Part shown: piece after piece, positions 7,784-16,138 of the stretch | Numbering within the stretch: the stretch's first letter is position 1 | How the letters are laid out: the number at the start of each line of letters is the position of its first letter | Assembly: GCA_031271465.1 (NCBI GenBank) | Contig: JAISVR010000041.1 | Span: 1 to 59,209 of the forward strand | DNA length: 59,209 bases | Source of the DNA: Prevotellaceae bacterium | Lineage (GTDB): Bacteria; Bacteroidota; Bacteroidia; Bacteroidales; Paludibacteraceae | Direction: 5' to 3' | Notes under the pieces: model-generated | Seen by the model: only the letters and a program-made list of their open reading frames with translations | What the model was told of the DNA's origin: nothing | The model's database searches: none | Position numbers and translations under genes: made by a program

Positions 7784-8638
7784 TTATGCTGTTTTCACTT
7801 TCCTGCCGAAATATTTTCGAAGCATATTTGCCAGCAAATTCATCAGCAAAACAATTAAAATAAGAACCAGAGCCGTTCCGTAAGCAATTGGGCGCGAGGC
7901 TTCAATATCAATGCCGCTGGTAGCGATAACATATAAATGGTATGGCAACGCCATTACCTGACTGAAAATACTGTCGGGCAATTTGGGCAGGAAATAAGCC
8001 GCTACGGTAAAGAGAATCGGAGCCGTTTCGCCCGAAACACGACCGATGGAAAGTATCAGTCCGGTAATAATATTGGGGAAAGCCATCGGTAACACTACGC
8101 GGCGAATAGTTTGCAATTTGCTTGCACCCAGGGCATAACTGCCCGTGCGAAACGAATCGGGTATGGATTTGAGCGCCTCTTCGGTGGTGCGGATAATAAG
8201 CGGAAGCACCAGCAAACCGAGCGTAAGCGAACCGGCTATAATAGAATCGCCGAAACCGAGTGTATTGACAAACAGCGCCATACCGAATAATCCGAATACG
8301 ATGGACGGAATACTGCCTAAGTTATTGGTCATCACGCGGATAAATCGTACAATCCAGCCATTGCCGGCATACTCGTTCATGTAGATTGCCGACATAATTC
8401 CCAGTGGAAAGGCAAATACTATGCTGCCCACCATCAGGCACAGCGTGCCCACGATAGCGGGAAAAATACCGCCCGCGGTCATACCTTCGGTAGGGGCTAA
8501 AGTGAGGAAATCCCAACTGATAACGCCAATGCCGTTGTAAATAATAAAACCAAGTATCCAAAACAAGATGGCTACTACGGCTATTCCCAACAGTTTGAAG
8601 GTGGCAAAGGCTATTTTTTGTGTCGTTTTTTTGTGCAT
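7784..8638 (-). CDS. pstA: Phosphate ABC transporter permease PstA
   Basis: PstA is one of two membrane permease subunits of the high-affinity phosphate importer. The 284 residues contain about six membrane helices. The permease (EAA) loop is PDSFRTGSYALGASKLQTI with RRVVLPMAFPNIITGL after it, followed by GRVSGETAPILFT, typical of PstA. It should pair with PstC and PstB, but neither flanks it: downstream is dapA and upstream is a non-coding gap with its own promoter. The split from pstS (3178, opposite strand) suggests a rearranged pst locus. Confidence 0.93.
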   Translation of the reverse strand: MHKKTTQKIAFATFKLLGIAVVAILFWILGFIIYNGIGVISWDFLTLAPTEGMTAGGIFPAIVGTLCLMVGSIVFAFPLGIMSAIYMNEYAGNGWIVRFIRVMTNNLGSIPSIVFGLFGMALFVNTLGFGDSIIAGSLTLGLLVLPLIIRTTEEALKSIPDSFRTGSYALGASKLQTIRRVVLPMAFPNIITGLILSIGRVSGETAPILFTVAAYFLPKLPDSIFSQVMALPYHLYVIATSGIDIEASRPIAYGTALVLILIVLLMNLLANMLRKYFGRKVKTA

Positions 8639-8975
8639 CGGAGCATTTCTTTTTGTGATGCAAAAATATGTCGGGAATATTACGGAACAGGCAAGGCTTT
8701 GTTACGAAAAAGTTAAGATTAAGACAATGTGTAGAGACGGGGTGTGCCTTGTCTCTGCGCCTTGTATGCGGTTATTTAGTCCTGTCAGACGCAATATAAT
8801 ACAAGTATCTATGAGGATTTTTACTGAATAAATATTAGTAATATTTATGATGAAATAATAAAGTAATTAGGTCGTAAAAAAGTTTAAAATCCATTTCCAA
8901 GACAAACTAAGGTATTGTTATAATTAACGAGAGTATTATATTTGCTGCAGAATTTTAATGAAAATAGATTAAATT
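8639..8975. other. Divergent gap between pstA and the TetR gene
   Basis: No gene is seen. It holds the pstA -7 element TATTTTTG (minus strand, 8661-8668), 23 bases from the pstA ATG, and AT-rich sequence before the TetR start. No trace of a pstC gene is visible. Confidence 0.6.
8661..8668 (-). promoter_or_regulatory. pstA -7 element
   Basis: TATTTTTG on the minus strand fits TAnnTTTG and lies immediately upstream of pstA. It shows that pstA can be transcribed alone. Confidence 0.55.
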
Positions 8976-9581
8976 ATGGTTACATCAAGAGAAAAAATTA
9001 TTGACATCGCTTCAAGGTTATTTATTCAAAAAGGTTATGAAGGTTGTACTACTATTGAAATTGCTAAGGTTGCTGGACTAAGCAATAACTCAGGATTGTT
9101 CAAATATTTTCCGTCAAAAGAAAAAATGTATCGTACCATAGTGGATCGATATCTTGTTCAGCAATTACATGCATCTAAACAAAAAATCGGCAGTTATAAA
9201 CGGCTTTCATTGCAAAAATTTATAGAATTATATCTAAAAAAAATTTCAGAAGCTAGAATCATGCTGCATTCTTTTATAAACGGAGGTGAAAAATCATCTA
9301 TGTACTATCTTTCTTTTAGGCTGGAATGTGGTGAAAGGTTTGAAGATTGTGCACGAGCAGCCGTAGCGTTTGATGAAGAAGAAGTTAACCTGTGGCAAGA
9401 TGTAATACAGCGCGCAATTGGAAGCGGAGAAGTAAAGCCGGATACCAATGCTTATGCCGTAGCTAAAATGTTTTGGTATTCATATATGGGCATGTCGTAT
9501 ATGTATTCTGCCAAAGGCGGTATAACCGATGAAGACGCCAGAGGTATGTTGTATGATATATACAATATGATAAAAAGCTAA
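8976..9581 (+). CDS. TetR/AcrR family transcriptional regulator
   Basis: This 201-residue DNA-binding repressor has an N-terminal helix-turn-helix at residues 5-50 (REKIIDIASRLFIQKGYEG, then TTIEIAKVAGLSNNSGLFKYFPSKE), close to the TetR consensus. The C-terminal ligand domain is not recognisable. No obvious target gene is adjacent: upstream is the divergent pstA and downstream is repeat DNA. The target could be pstA or itself, but nothing in the sequence proves that. Confidence 0.88.
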   Translation: MVTSREKIIDIASRLFIQKGYEGCTTIEIAKVAGLSNNSGLFKYFPSKEKMYRTIVDRYLVQQLHASKQKIGSYKRLSLQKFIELYLKKISEARIMLHSFINGGEKSSMYYLSFRLECGERFEDCARAAVAFDEEEVNLWQDVIQRAIGSGEVKPDTNAYAVAKMFWYSYMGMSYMYSAKGGITDEDARGMLYDIYNMIKS

Positions 9582-9634
9582 ATTTGCTTTATATGCTTTC
9601 GTCCTTTTATATTAACTCCTCCGCTTTGCCCGTT

Positions 9635-9748
9635 CCCTTTATAAAAGTGGACAGAGTGGTACAAACAATCTTGTAGTACGAATACAATGTTTGTGCAACA
9701 ACTCTCCCCTTGATTCAAGGGGAGTACCTCCGAAGGAGGGGAGGGGTT
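9635..9748 (+). repeat. Dispersed palindromic repeat, family B, copy 1
   Basis: This block of about 114 bases is almost identical to 9868-9982 (one clear mismatch). It contains a 9-bp perfect palindrome TCCCCTTGA-T-TCAAGGGGA and a CTCCGAAGGAG palindrome. An inverted relative lies at 1588-1634. No transposase is nearby, so it resembles a MITE or REP-type element. Confidence 0.9.
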
Positions 9749-9867
9749 TTAAAAAAGGACAGTAGGAGTTACAAAAAGGGAGACAATCGAAGTGGCAGGG
9801 TTTAGTAAAGTGTAATAACAAGAAAAGGACCAATTATACTCTAATTAATCCCTCTGCTTCGATCGTC

Positions 9868-9982
9868 CCCTTTATAAAAGTGGACAGAGTGGTATAAACA
9901 ATCTTGTAGTACGAATACAATGTTTGTGCAACAACTCTCCCCTTGATTCAAGGGGAGTACCTCCGAAGGAGGGGAGGGGTTG
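9868..9982 (+). repeat. Dispersed palindromic repeat, family B, copy 2
   Basis: This is a direct repeat of 9635-9748, about 233 bases further on, with the same inner palindromes. The stretch between the copies (9749-9867) has no gene. The gap 9582-10102 as a whole holds only these repeats and the bidirectional hairpin at 10030-10068. Confidence 0.9.
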
Positions 9983-10029
9983 AAAAAAAGAACAAAGCAC
10001 CTTAATGATCGACATGCCGAACATAATAA

Positions 10030-10068
10030 AAAAAACAGGCGAAGCTAATAAAGCTTCGCCTGTTTTTT
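10030..10068 (-). terminator. Terminator of the GGGtGRT gene
   Basis: A 17-bp perfect stem (10030-10046 with 10052-10068) with loop AATAA has an A run on one side and a T run on the other, so it would work in either direction. It lies 35 bases after the stop of the minus-strand gene at 10103. Confidence 0.92.
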
Positions 10069-10102
10069 GTCGGACGATTTTTTCGCCCGTGGATATTCAG
10101 TT

Positions 10103-11098
10103 TTATTTGCTTGCTTCTTCGATAGCAACTGCTACGGCAACCGTAGCTCCTACCATTGGGTTGTTACCCATTCCGAGGAAGCCCATCATTTCCACATGCG
10201 CCGGAACTGACGACGAGCCTGCAAATTGCGCATCGCCGTGCATACGACCCATGGTGTCGGTCATACCGTAAGATGCGGGACCGGCTGCCATATTATCGGG
10301 GTGCAATGTACGACCTGTACCGCCGCCCGATGCTACCGAGAAGTATTTTTTGCCTTGTTCCATGCACTCTTTTTTGTATGTGCCTGCCACCGGGTGTTGG
10401 AAACGGGTTGGGTTGGTAGAGTTTCCTGTAATGGATACATCTACGCCTTCCTTGCGCATAATGGCAACGCCTTCGCGTACATCGTCCGCACCGTAGCATT
10501 TTACTTTGGCGCGAAGACCGGTTGAATAGGCTTTTTCTTTCACTACTTTCAATTCACCGGTGCCGTAGTTGAACTCGGTATCTACAAAAGTAAATCCGTT
10601 GATGCGAGAGATAATCATCGCAGCGTCTTTACCCAAACCGTTGAGGATAACGCGCAACGGTTCTTTGCGCACTTTGTTTGCCATTTCGGCAATTTTGATA
10701 GCGCCTTCGGCTGCTGCGAACGACTCGTGTCCCGCCAAGAAAGCAAAACATTTGGTTTCTTCGCGAAGTAACATCGCAGCCAAATTCCCATGTCCGATAC
10801 CCACTTTGCGGTCGTCGGCAACAGAGCCGGGGATACAGAACGACTGCAGTCCGATGCCGATCATTTCGGCTGCTTCGGCTGCATTTTTCGCGCCTTTTTT
10901 GATAGCGATAGCCGCACCGACTACATACGCCCATTTAGCGTTTTCGAACGCGATAGGCTGCGTTTCCTGACAAATTGTATAGGGGTCAATTCCCTTTGCA
11001 TCGCAGATGGCTTTTGCCTCTTCGATGTCTTTGATTCCGTATTGATTGAGCGCAGCATTAATCTGATTAATACGGCGGTCGTAACTTTCAAATAACAT
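10103..11098 (-). CDS. GGGtGRT family protein
   Basis: The 331-residue protein carries the family-naming motif GGGTGRT at residues 258-264 (SGGGTGRTLHPDNMAAGP). The family is found mostly in anaerobic bacteria and its biochemical role is unknown to me. There is no signal peptide or membrane segment. Glycine- and alanine-rich stretches (YVVGAAIAIKKGAKNAAEAAEMIG, written here only as residues 59-82 in part) and Cys32, Cys43, Cys88, Cys117, Cys201 and Cys245 are present. It follows an IscU/NifU-like scaffold gene by 111 bases on the same strand, and the pair probably forms one functional unit. Confidence 0.9.
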   Translation of the reverse strand: MLFESYDRRINQINAALNQYGIKDIEEAKAICDAKGIDPYTICQETQPIAFENAKWAYVVGAAIAIKKGAKNAAEAAEMIGIGLQSFCIPGSVADDRKVGIGHGNLAAMLLREETKCFAFLAGHESFAAAEGAIKIAEMANKVRKEPLRVILNGLGKDAAMIISRINGFTFVDTEFNYGTGELKVVKEKAYSTGLRAKVKCYGADDVREGVAIMRKEGVDVSITGNSTNPTRFQHPVAGTYKKECMEQGKKYFSVASGGGTGRTLHPDNMAAGPASYGMTDTMGRMHGDAQFAGSSSVPAHVEMMGFLGMGNNPMVGATVAVAVAIEEASK

Positions 11099-11209
11099 AT
11101 CTTTTTTATTTACTATTTACAGATTTACTATATACTATTTTAAGGATTACGATTAGACGAACGGCAACTATAAACCGAAGTTAAATTGTCAGTTGTCTAA
11201 TTGTAAATC

Positions 11210-11902
11210 TTACTCGTGTCTTGGGTCTATATATTTCACACCTTCGGCAAAGCGACCATAGTTTGAAGTTGCTTTTTTCAATGCCTCGTTAGCATCGGTG
11301 CCTTTTTTAATATCGTCCATAAATTTACCCAGGTGGACAAATTCGTAGCCAATCACTTCGTTGTCGGCATCAAGAGCCATACGAGTACAGTAACCTTCTG
11401 CCATTTCCAAGTAACGAACGCCTTTTGCCATTGTTCCATACATCGTTCCTACTTGCGAGCGAAGTCCTTTTCCCAAGTCTTCCAAGCCTGCGCCGATAGG
11501 CAAACCGCCTTCCGAGAAAGCGGATTGTGTACGACCGTAAACAATTTGCAGGAATAATTCACGCATGGCAGTATTGATGGCATCGCAAACCAAGTCGGTA
11601 TTCAATGCTTCGAGCAAAGTTTTGCCGGAAAGGATTTCGGCAGCCATTGCAGCCGAGTGGGTCATGCCCGAACAGCCTACTGTTTCAATCAATGCCTCTT
11701 GAATAATACCGTCTTTTACATTGAGCGTAAGTTTACATGCACCTTGTTGTGGCGCACACCAACCCACACCGTGAGTAAGCCCCGAAATGTCTTTGATTTC
11801 TTTTGATTTCACCCATTTTCCTTCTTCCGGAATAGGTGCAGGTCCGTGGTTGGGTCCTTTTTTTACAACACACATGTGTTCTACTTCGTGAGAATAAATC
11901 AT
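11210..11902 (-). CDS. Iron-sulfur cluster assembly scaffold-like protein (IscU/NifU N-terminal type)
   Basis: The 230-residue protein has a NifU_N/IscU-like core: Cys49 and Cys56 (GWCAPQQGAC), Cys77 in the TVGCSGMTHSAAMAAEIL stretch, followed by SGKTLLEAL, and Cys106. In IscU the matching GC.S segment and KGKT motif build the cluster site. An N-terminal extension contains Cys11 and a C-terminal part (about 130-230) is not found in IscU. It is upstream of the GGGtGRT gene. I infer that it builds or carries an iron-sulfur cluster for its partner. Confidence 0.78.
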   Translation of the reverse strand: MIYSHEVEHMCVVKKGPNHGPAPIPEEGKWVKSKEIKDISGLTHGVGWCAPQQGACKLTLNVKDGIIQEALIETVGCSGMTHSAAMAAEILSGKTLLEALNTDLVCDAINTAMRELFLQIVYGRTQSAFSEGGLPIGAGLEDLGKGLRSQVGTMYGTMAKGVRYLEMAEGYCTRMALDADNEVIGYEFVHLGKFMDDIKKGTDANEALKKATSNYGRFAEGVKYIDPRHE

Positions 11903-11965
11903 TTTTTTAAATATAAAAAGTTAATTGATTGTAGATAAAGTTGCCTTCTTTGGGAGAGAGGCGTG

Positions 11966-11973
11966 CAAAGGTA
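11966..11973 (-). promoter_or_regulatory. Likely -7 element for the scaffold-GGGtGRT unit
   Basis: This reads TACCTTTG on the minus strand, 64 bases upstream of the scaffold ATG. The -33 region is not clear. Confidence 0.45.
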
Positions 11974-12060
11974 TAAAAAATTTCGATTCTTTTTTTTGAA
12001 GGAAGAAATATTTTCGGACTTATCCTTTTTGGGGCTTGTAAAGCAAACTGTCTCCGTTGT

Positions 12061-12170
12061 TACTTCCGTTGGTCGTGATTGCTAATTGCGAGGAGGAACG
12101 ACGAAGCAATCCAGAGACATTACGAGATTGCTTTGTATCTTGCGATGACGAATACGCCTCAAAGGGATAA
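12061..12170 (+). repeat. Dispersed repeat, family A
   Basis: It carries the CTTCCGTTGGTCGTGATTGC and TTGCGAGGAGGAACGACGAA blocks shared with 4849-4902, 19420-19510 and 35041-35094. An inverted inner copy (ATTACGAGATTGCTT) follows. It lies just downstream of ung. Confidence 0.8.
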
Positions 12171-12182
12171 TGCCGCATATTT

Positions 12183-12845
12183 TTACCACTCAATTTTCGA
12201 CAATCCCCGTTGCTGTAAATATTCGTTTGCCTGCCCAAAATGTCCGCAACCAATAAACCCGCGGTAAGCGGAGAGGGGAGAGGGATGCACGGCTTTGAGC
12301 ACCAAATGCTTGCGGGTATCAATTACGGCGCCTTTGCGTTGGGCGTAGCTTCCCCAAAGCATGAAAACCAGCCCTTCGCGTTCGCGGCTGAGGGTTTCAA
12401 TAACAGCGTCGGTAAACTGTTCCCAGCCTTTCCCCTGGTGCGAACCGGCTAAATGAGCCCGTACGGTAAGCGTGGCGTTGAGCAGCAGCACTCCTTGTTG
12501 TGCCCAGCGTTCGAGGTTACCGGAGCGGGGAGAAGCAATGCCTAAATCGCGTTCGATTTCCGTGAAGATATTTACCAGCGAGGGTGGGAACTGCACTCCG
12601 TCGTTGACCGAAAAACACAGCCCGTGTGCTTGCCCTATGCCATGATACGGGTCTTGCCCGATAATAACCACTTTTACCCGGTCGAAAGGACATTGGTCGA
12701 AAGCATTGAAAATAAGGCGGGCGGGCGGGAAAATGGTAGTGGTGGAATATTCTTGCCGAACGAAAGCAACAAGCTGTTCGAAATACGATTTGTCAAATTC
12801 AGGCTGTAACACGGCTTGCCACGAGGGAGAAATTCTTACTTGCAT
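12183..12845 (-). CDS. ung: Uracil-DNA glycosylase, family 1
   Basis: Ung removes uracil from DNA and starts base-excision repair. All landmarks are present in 220 residues: the water-activating loop GQDPYHG with catalytic Asp65, the FPPSL segment, LLLNATLTVR, and the minor-groove loop HPSPLSAYRG with His187. Length is normal. It has its own promoter, divergent from the cation transporter gene. Confidence 0.97.
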   Translation of the reverse strand: MQVRISPSWQAVLQPEFDKSYFEQLVAFVRQEYSTTTIFPPARLIFNAFDQCPFDRVKVVIIGQDPYHGIGQAHGLCFSVNDGVQFPPSLVNIFTEIERDLGIASPRSGNLERWAQQGVLLLNATLTVRAHLAGSHQGKGWEQFTDAVIETLSREREGLVFMLWGSYAQRKGAVIDTRKHLVLKAVHPSPLSAYRGFIGCGHFGQANEYLQQRGLSKIEW

Positions 12846-12867
12846 ATAGTTTATTTTTTTCTGACGA

Positions 12868-12907
12868 CAAAGATAGTGTATGCAGAAAAGAAAAAAAATT
12901 ATCTTTG
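12868..12907. promoter_or_regulatory. Divergent promoter pair, ung and the cation transporter
   Basis: TATCTTTG occurs on the minus strand at 12868-12875 (23 bases from the ung ATG) and on the plus strand at 12900-12907 (29 bases from the transporter ATG). Both match the Bacteroidota -7 box. The -33 boxes are weak. Confidence 0.7.
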
Positions 12908-12935
12908 TCGGATAATTTAAAAAATAAACTAAGGA

Positions 12936-13865
12936 ATGAAACGGGTTAGCAATAAGGAAAAAATCCTGCTTCGTACTTCTTGGATCAGTACGGTGGGAAA
13001 TATGTTGCTGTCGGCAGCAAAAATAGCGATAGGCTTATTCTCGGGCAGTTTGGCAGTATTGGGCGACGGTATCGATTCGGCTACCGATGTGCTGATTTCT
13101 ATTGTGATGGTATGTACTGCTAACATTATGAAACGCCCGCCCGACCCAAAATATGTTTTTGGCTACGAAAAAGCCGAAGGTATTGCAACCAAAATTTTGT
13201 CGTTGGTAATTTTTTATGCCGGTGTGCAAATGTTGATTTCGTCGGGCAAAGCAATATTTTCGGGCGAAGTGCGGGAACTGCCCGGTATGCTTGCCATTTA
13301 TGTAACACTGTTTTCCATTGCCGGAAAATTTGGTTTGGCGTGGTATCAGTTTCGGCAAGGCAAGCGAATAAACAGCTCGATGCTGAAAGCGAATGCGGTA
13401 AATATGCGCAACGATGTGTTGATTTCAACGGCGGTGCTGGTAGGGTTGGTATTCACTTTTATACTGAATCTTCCGATACTCGATGCAGTTACAGGTTTGA
13501 TAGTCAGCTTTTTTATTCTCAAATCGTCGGTTGAAATTTTCATGGAATCGAACACCGAGTTGATGGACGGGGTGAAAGATACATCGGTTTACAACCGGCT
13601 GTTTGAGGCTATAGACGGGGTGAAGGGCGCCCAAAATCCTCACCGTGTACGCATTCGCCAGTTTGGCGGACTGTATGCTATTTCGCTCGATATTGAAGCC
13701 GATGAAAACATCACGCTCCGTGAAGCGCATAATATTGCCGACGCGGTAGAAAACAGTATTCGCAAGTCTATCGAAAATATTTACGATATAGTAGTGCATG
13801 TAGAGCCGCAGGGCAGGCACAACTCTCATGAAAAATATGGAGTAGACAGGAAAATGCTGGACTGA
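12936..13865 (+). CDS. Cation diffusion facilitator (CDF) transporter
   Basis: This is an inner-membrane antiporter exporting divalent metal ions for protons. The 309 residues start with a CDF core of about six membrane helices. The first metal site is the LGDGIDSATD motif near residues 43-52, and the second helix pair carries NAVNMRNDV in place of the more usual HxxxD. The C-terminal cytoplasmic domain (about 210-300) contains HNIADAVENSI and DIVVHVEPQG, typical of the dimerisation domain. The metal cannot be predicted. It converges on the OmpH gene with three bases between stops. Confidence 0.9.
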   Translation: MKRVSNKEKILLRTSWISTVGNMLLSAAKIAIGLFSGSLAVLGDGIDSATDVLISIVMVCTANIMKRPPDPKYVFGYEKAEGIATKILSLVIFYAGVQMLISSGKAIFSGEVRELPGMLAIYVTLFSIAGKFGLAWYQFRQGKRINSSMLKANAVNMRNDVLISTAVLVGLVFTFILNLPILDAVTGLIVSFFILKSSVEIFMESNTELMDGVKDTSVYNRLFEAIDGVKGAQNPHRVRIRQFGGLYAISLDIEADENITLREAHNIADAVENSIRKSIENIYDIVVHVEPQGRHNSHEKYGVDRKMLD

Positions 13866-13868
13866 TTT

Positions 13869-14498
13869 TTATTTTTTCGTATACCGCTCGTTGAGTAGGC
13901 GAATTACCTCTTCAGTGATGTCGTATCCTTGCTCGGAATACAAAATGTTGTCGTTCATCGTATTGCTTAAAATCACCTGGTATTTGCGGGTTTTATTATA
14001 CTCTTTCAGAAAAGTGTTGATAGTGTCGCGCAGTCGTTCGTTCATTTTTTTCTGTTCCCGCAACAATTCTTCGCTGAGTTTGCCGTTTAATTGTTCCATA
14101 TCTTGGCGGCGTTTCATTAATTGGGCGTTTTCTTGCTCGGCACGCTCGCGACTTAAAAAGGCGTTGCTTTGTATTTTTTGTTGAAATACGGTAGCATCTT
14201 TTTGCCACTGTTCCATTTTGCGCGAAAGTTCGGCTTCCGAGCGTTCGCTGCGGGCAAGCAATTTTTCGTTGGCTTCTTTAGCAAAATTGTAGTTGAGCAG
14301 CAACGAATCGATGTTAATGTATGCAATCGGGACGAGCGGGTTTTGTTTTTCGACAATAGCTTTGTCTTTTTTGTCTGTCTCACTGTTTGCGTTACAGTCT
14401 GTATTTTTTATATTACAGAAATATAAAATGTACAATAAAATTACAGCTGCGGCAAGTATGCCATTAGCAATAAAATACACGGTCTTTTTCATAATCAT
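13869..14498 (-). CDS. OmpH/Skp family periplasmic chaperone
   Basis: A 209-residue protein has an N-terminal membrane anchor (residues 5-28). A beta strand (PIAYINIDSLLLNYNFA) opens the Skp fold, then a long charged coiled coil runs from about 75 to 150, and the chain closes with YQVILSNTMNDNILYSEQGY and DITEEVI. Skp-like proteins hold unfolded outer-membrane proteins. It has a membrane anchor in place of a cleaved signal. A second ATG two codons inside (14492) is an equally good start. Confidence 0.85.
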   Translation of the reverse strand: MIMKKTVYFIANGILAAAVILLYILYFCNIKNTDCNANSETDKKDKAIVEKQNPLVPIAYINIDSLLLNYNFAKEANEKLLARSERSEAELSRKMEQWQKDATVFQQKIQSNAFLSRERAEQENAQLMKRRQDMEQLNGKLSEELLREQKKMNERLRDTINTFLKEYNKTRKYQVILSNTMNDNILYSEQGYDITEEVIRLLNERYTKK

Positions 14499-14657
14499 AA
14501 AGTTTTTTTTAGATAATATTTCGGCAAATTTATAGAAATATATTACTTGATTTCAAATTATAGGACGAATAGAATTGAAATTTATTTATTTTTAGAAATG
14601 TGAGTATCAATCATGAAAATGATTTTAGAAAAAAAAAGGCTTTTTGTACGATTTTTG

Positions 14658-14665
14658 TATTTTTG
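14658..14665 (+). promoter_or_regulatory. pepD -7 element
   Basis: TATTTTTG lies 28 bases before the pepD ATG. No convincing -33 box is visible. Confidence 0.5.
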
Positions 14666-14692
14666 CCGCCAAAGTTTTAAATTACTAATTAT

Positions 14693-16126
14693 ATGAATTT
14701 TCAAACTGAAATCGTATTGCGATTTTTTGATGAAATAAGTCGCATTCCGCGCCCATCGAAACACGAAGAACAAATACGCCGCTATCTTATCCATTTTGCC
14801 GAACAGCATGCTTTGCCGTGGATTGTTGACGATGCGGGCAATGTGCTGATAAGCAAACCCGGAACACAGGGGCAGGAACAGCGTCCGGTGGTGGTGCTGC
14901 AAAGCCACATCGATATGGTAGGCGAAAAAGATAGCAGCTCGACGCATAATTTCCTCACCGATCCTATTTCTGTATATCGCGACGGCGACCGTTTGCGTGC
15001 TCACGGTACTACTCTTGGCGCCGACAACGGCATTGGTATGGCGATGCAACTTGCCTTGCTTTCTATCGATACAGTGATGCACCCACCGCTCGAATGTCTG
15101 TTTACGGTTGATGAAGAGACGGGATTGTATGGTGCAAGCAATCTTTCTCCCGATTTACTCAGGGGGCGTACAATGATAAATTTGGATACCGAAGAGGAAG
15201 GTGAATTTTGTATCGGTTGTGCGGGTGGTACCGATACGCTTGCCGAAATCCGTTTTGAGCGACAAGTTATACCCGAAGGTTTTTTCTTTTTTCGCGTACG
15301 GATTTCGGGTTTACAGGGTGGGCATTCGGGCGAAGATATTAATAAACATAGAGCCAATGCGATTAAACTTCTTGCCGGTTACCTGCAGTGTGTGGTGCAA
15401 CAAAGCGATTTGCGCGTTGCTTGTATCGAAGGTGGAAATTTGCGCAACGCTATTCCCCGAGAGGCTGGGGCATTGCTTGCTGTTCCTTTTGCTGACAAGG
15501 AATTGGTGCGTATTGTGTTGAACCATTTTATTGTCGATTCTGAAGAGCAATTTCCTGCTGAAACAGGGTTGTGTATCGAACTCGAATCGGCATACGAAGA
15601 GCAAAGCGAAATGCTGCCAAAATCCATTTCCGACGGTGTGATACGCGCCCTTAATGCTTGTCCGAATGGAGTAATTGCCATGAGCCGGCAGATTGCAGAT
15701 TTGGTAGAGACTTCTACCAATTTGGCAGCTGTTCGCAGTGGCGACGATTTTGTACGGATAGAGACTTCGCAACGAAGTTCGTCGGAAACGGAAAAACACA
15801 ATATTGCACAACGGGTTGCGGCTGTTTTTTCTGCCGAAGGGGCAACAATTACTACCGGAAAAGATTATCCGGGCTGGGAACCTAATCCCGATTCGGTTGT
15901 TTTGCAGCGAAGCATTGCTGCTTATCGCCGACTTTTCGGAAGTGAGCCGGTGGTAAAAGCTATTCACGCGGGGTTGGAGTGTGGCGTTATTTTGGGAAAA
16001 TATCCCGATATGGATATTGTTTCGCTCGGACCAACTATTGAGGGTGCACATTCGCCTGCCGAAAGTGTGAGTATTAGTTCTGTGGAGCGGTGTTGGCAGT
16101 TGTTGCTCGAAATTCTCAATTCATAG
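14693..16126 (+). CDS. pepD: Aminoacyl-histidine dipeptidase (Xaa-His dipeptidase, M20C)
   Basis: PepD is a zinc dipeptidase that degrades carnosine-like and other dipeptides. The 477-residue protein shows the M20 metal and catalytic residues in order: LQSHIDMVGEK, TLGADNGIGMA, VDEETGLYGA (general base Glu), NLDTEEEGE, the dimerisation-domain start SGLQGGHSGEDI, and HAGLECG near the C-terminus. Length is typical. It converges with the TPR gene, 12 bases apart. Confidence 0.95.
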   Translation: MNFQTEIVLRFFDEISRIPRPSKHEEQIRRYLIHFAEQHALPWIVDDAGNVLISKPGTQGQEQRPVVVLQSHIDMVGEKDSSSTHNFLTDPISVYRDGDRLRAHGTTLGADNGIGMAMQLALLSIDTVMHPPLECLFTVDEETGLYGASNLSPDLLRGRTMINLDTEEEGEFCIGCAGGTDTLAEIRFERQVIPEGFFFFRVRISGLQGGHSGEDINKHRANAIKLLAGYLQCVVQQSDLRVACIEGGNLRNAIPREAGALLAVPFADKELVRIVLNHFIVDSEEQFPAETGLCIELESAYEEQSEMLPKSISDGVIRALNACPNGVIAMSRQIADLVETSTNLAAVRSGDDFVRIETSQRSSSETEKHNIAQRVAAVFSAEGATITTGKDYPGWEPNPDSVVLQRSIAAYRRLFGSEPVVKAIHAGLECGVILGKYPDMDIVSLGPTIEGAHSPAESVSISSVERCWQLLLEILNS

Positions 16127-16138
16127 TTTTTGGGATTA

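Noticed and set aside
8568-8831. Plus-strand open frame across the pstA start
   Set aside because: It overlaps pstA on the opposite strand, lacks protein-like features and covers the pstA promoter.
9639-9833. Small minus-strand gene in the family B repeat
   Set aside because: The frame lies within a palindromic repeat and its translation is proline/leucine-rich with no start signal.
10569-10970. Plus-strand open frame inside the GGGtGRT gene
   Set aside because: Low-complexity antisense translation; the minus-strand gene carries the family motif.
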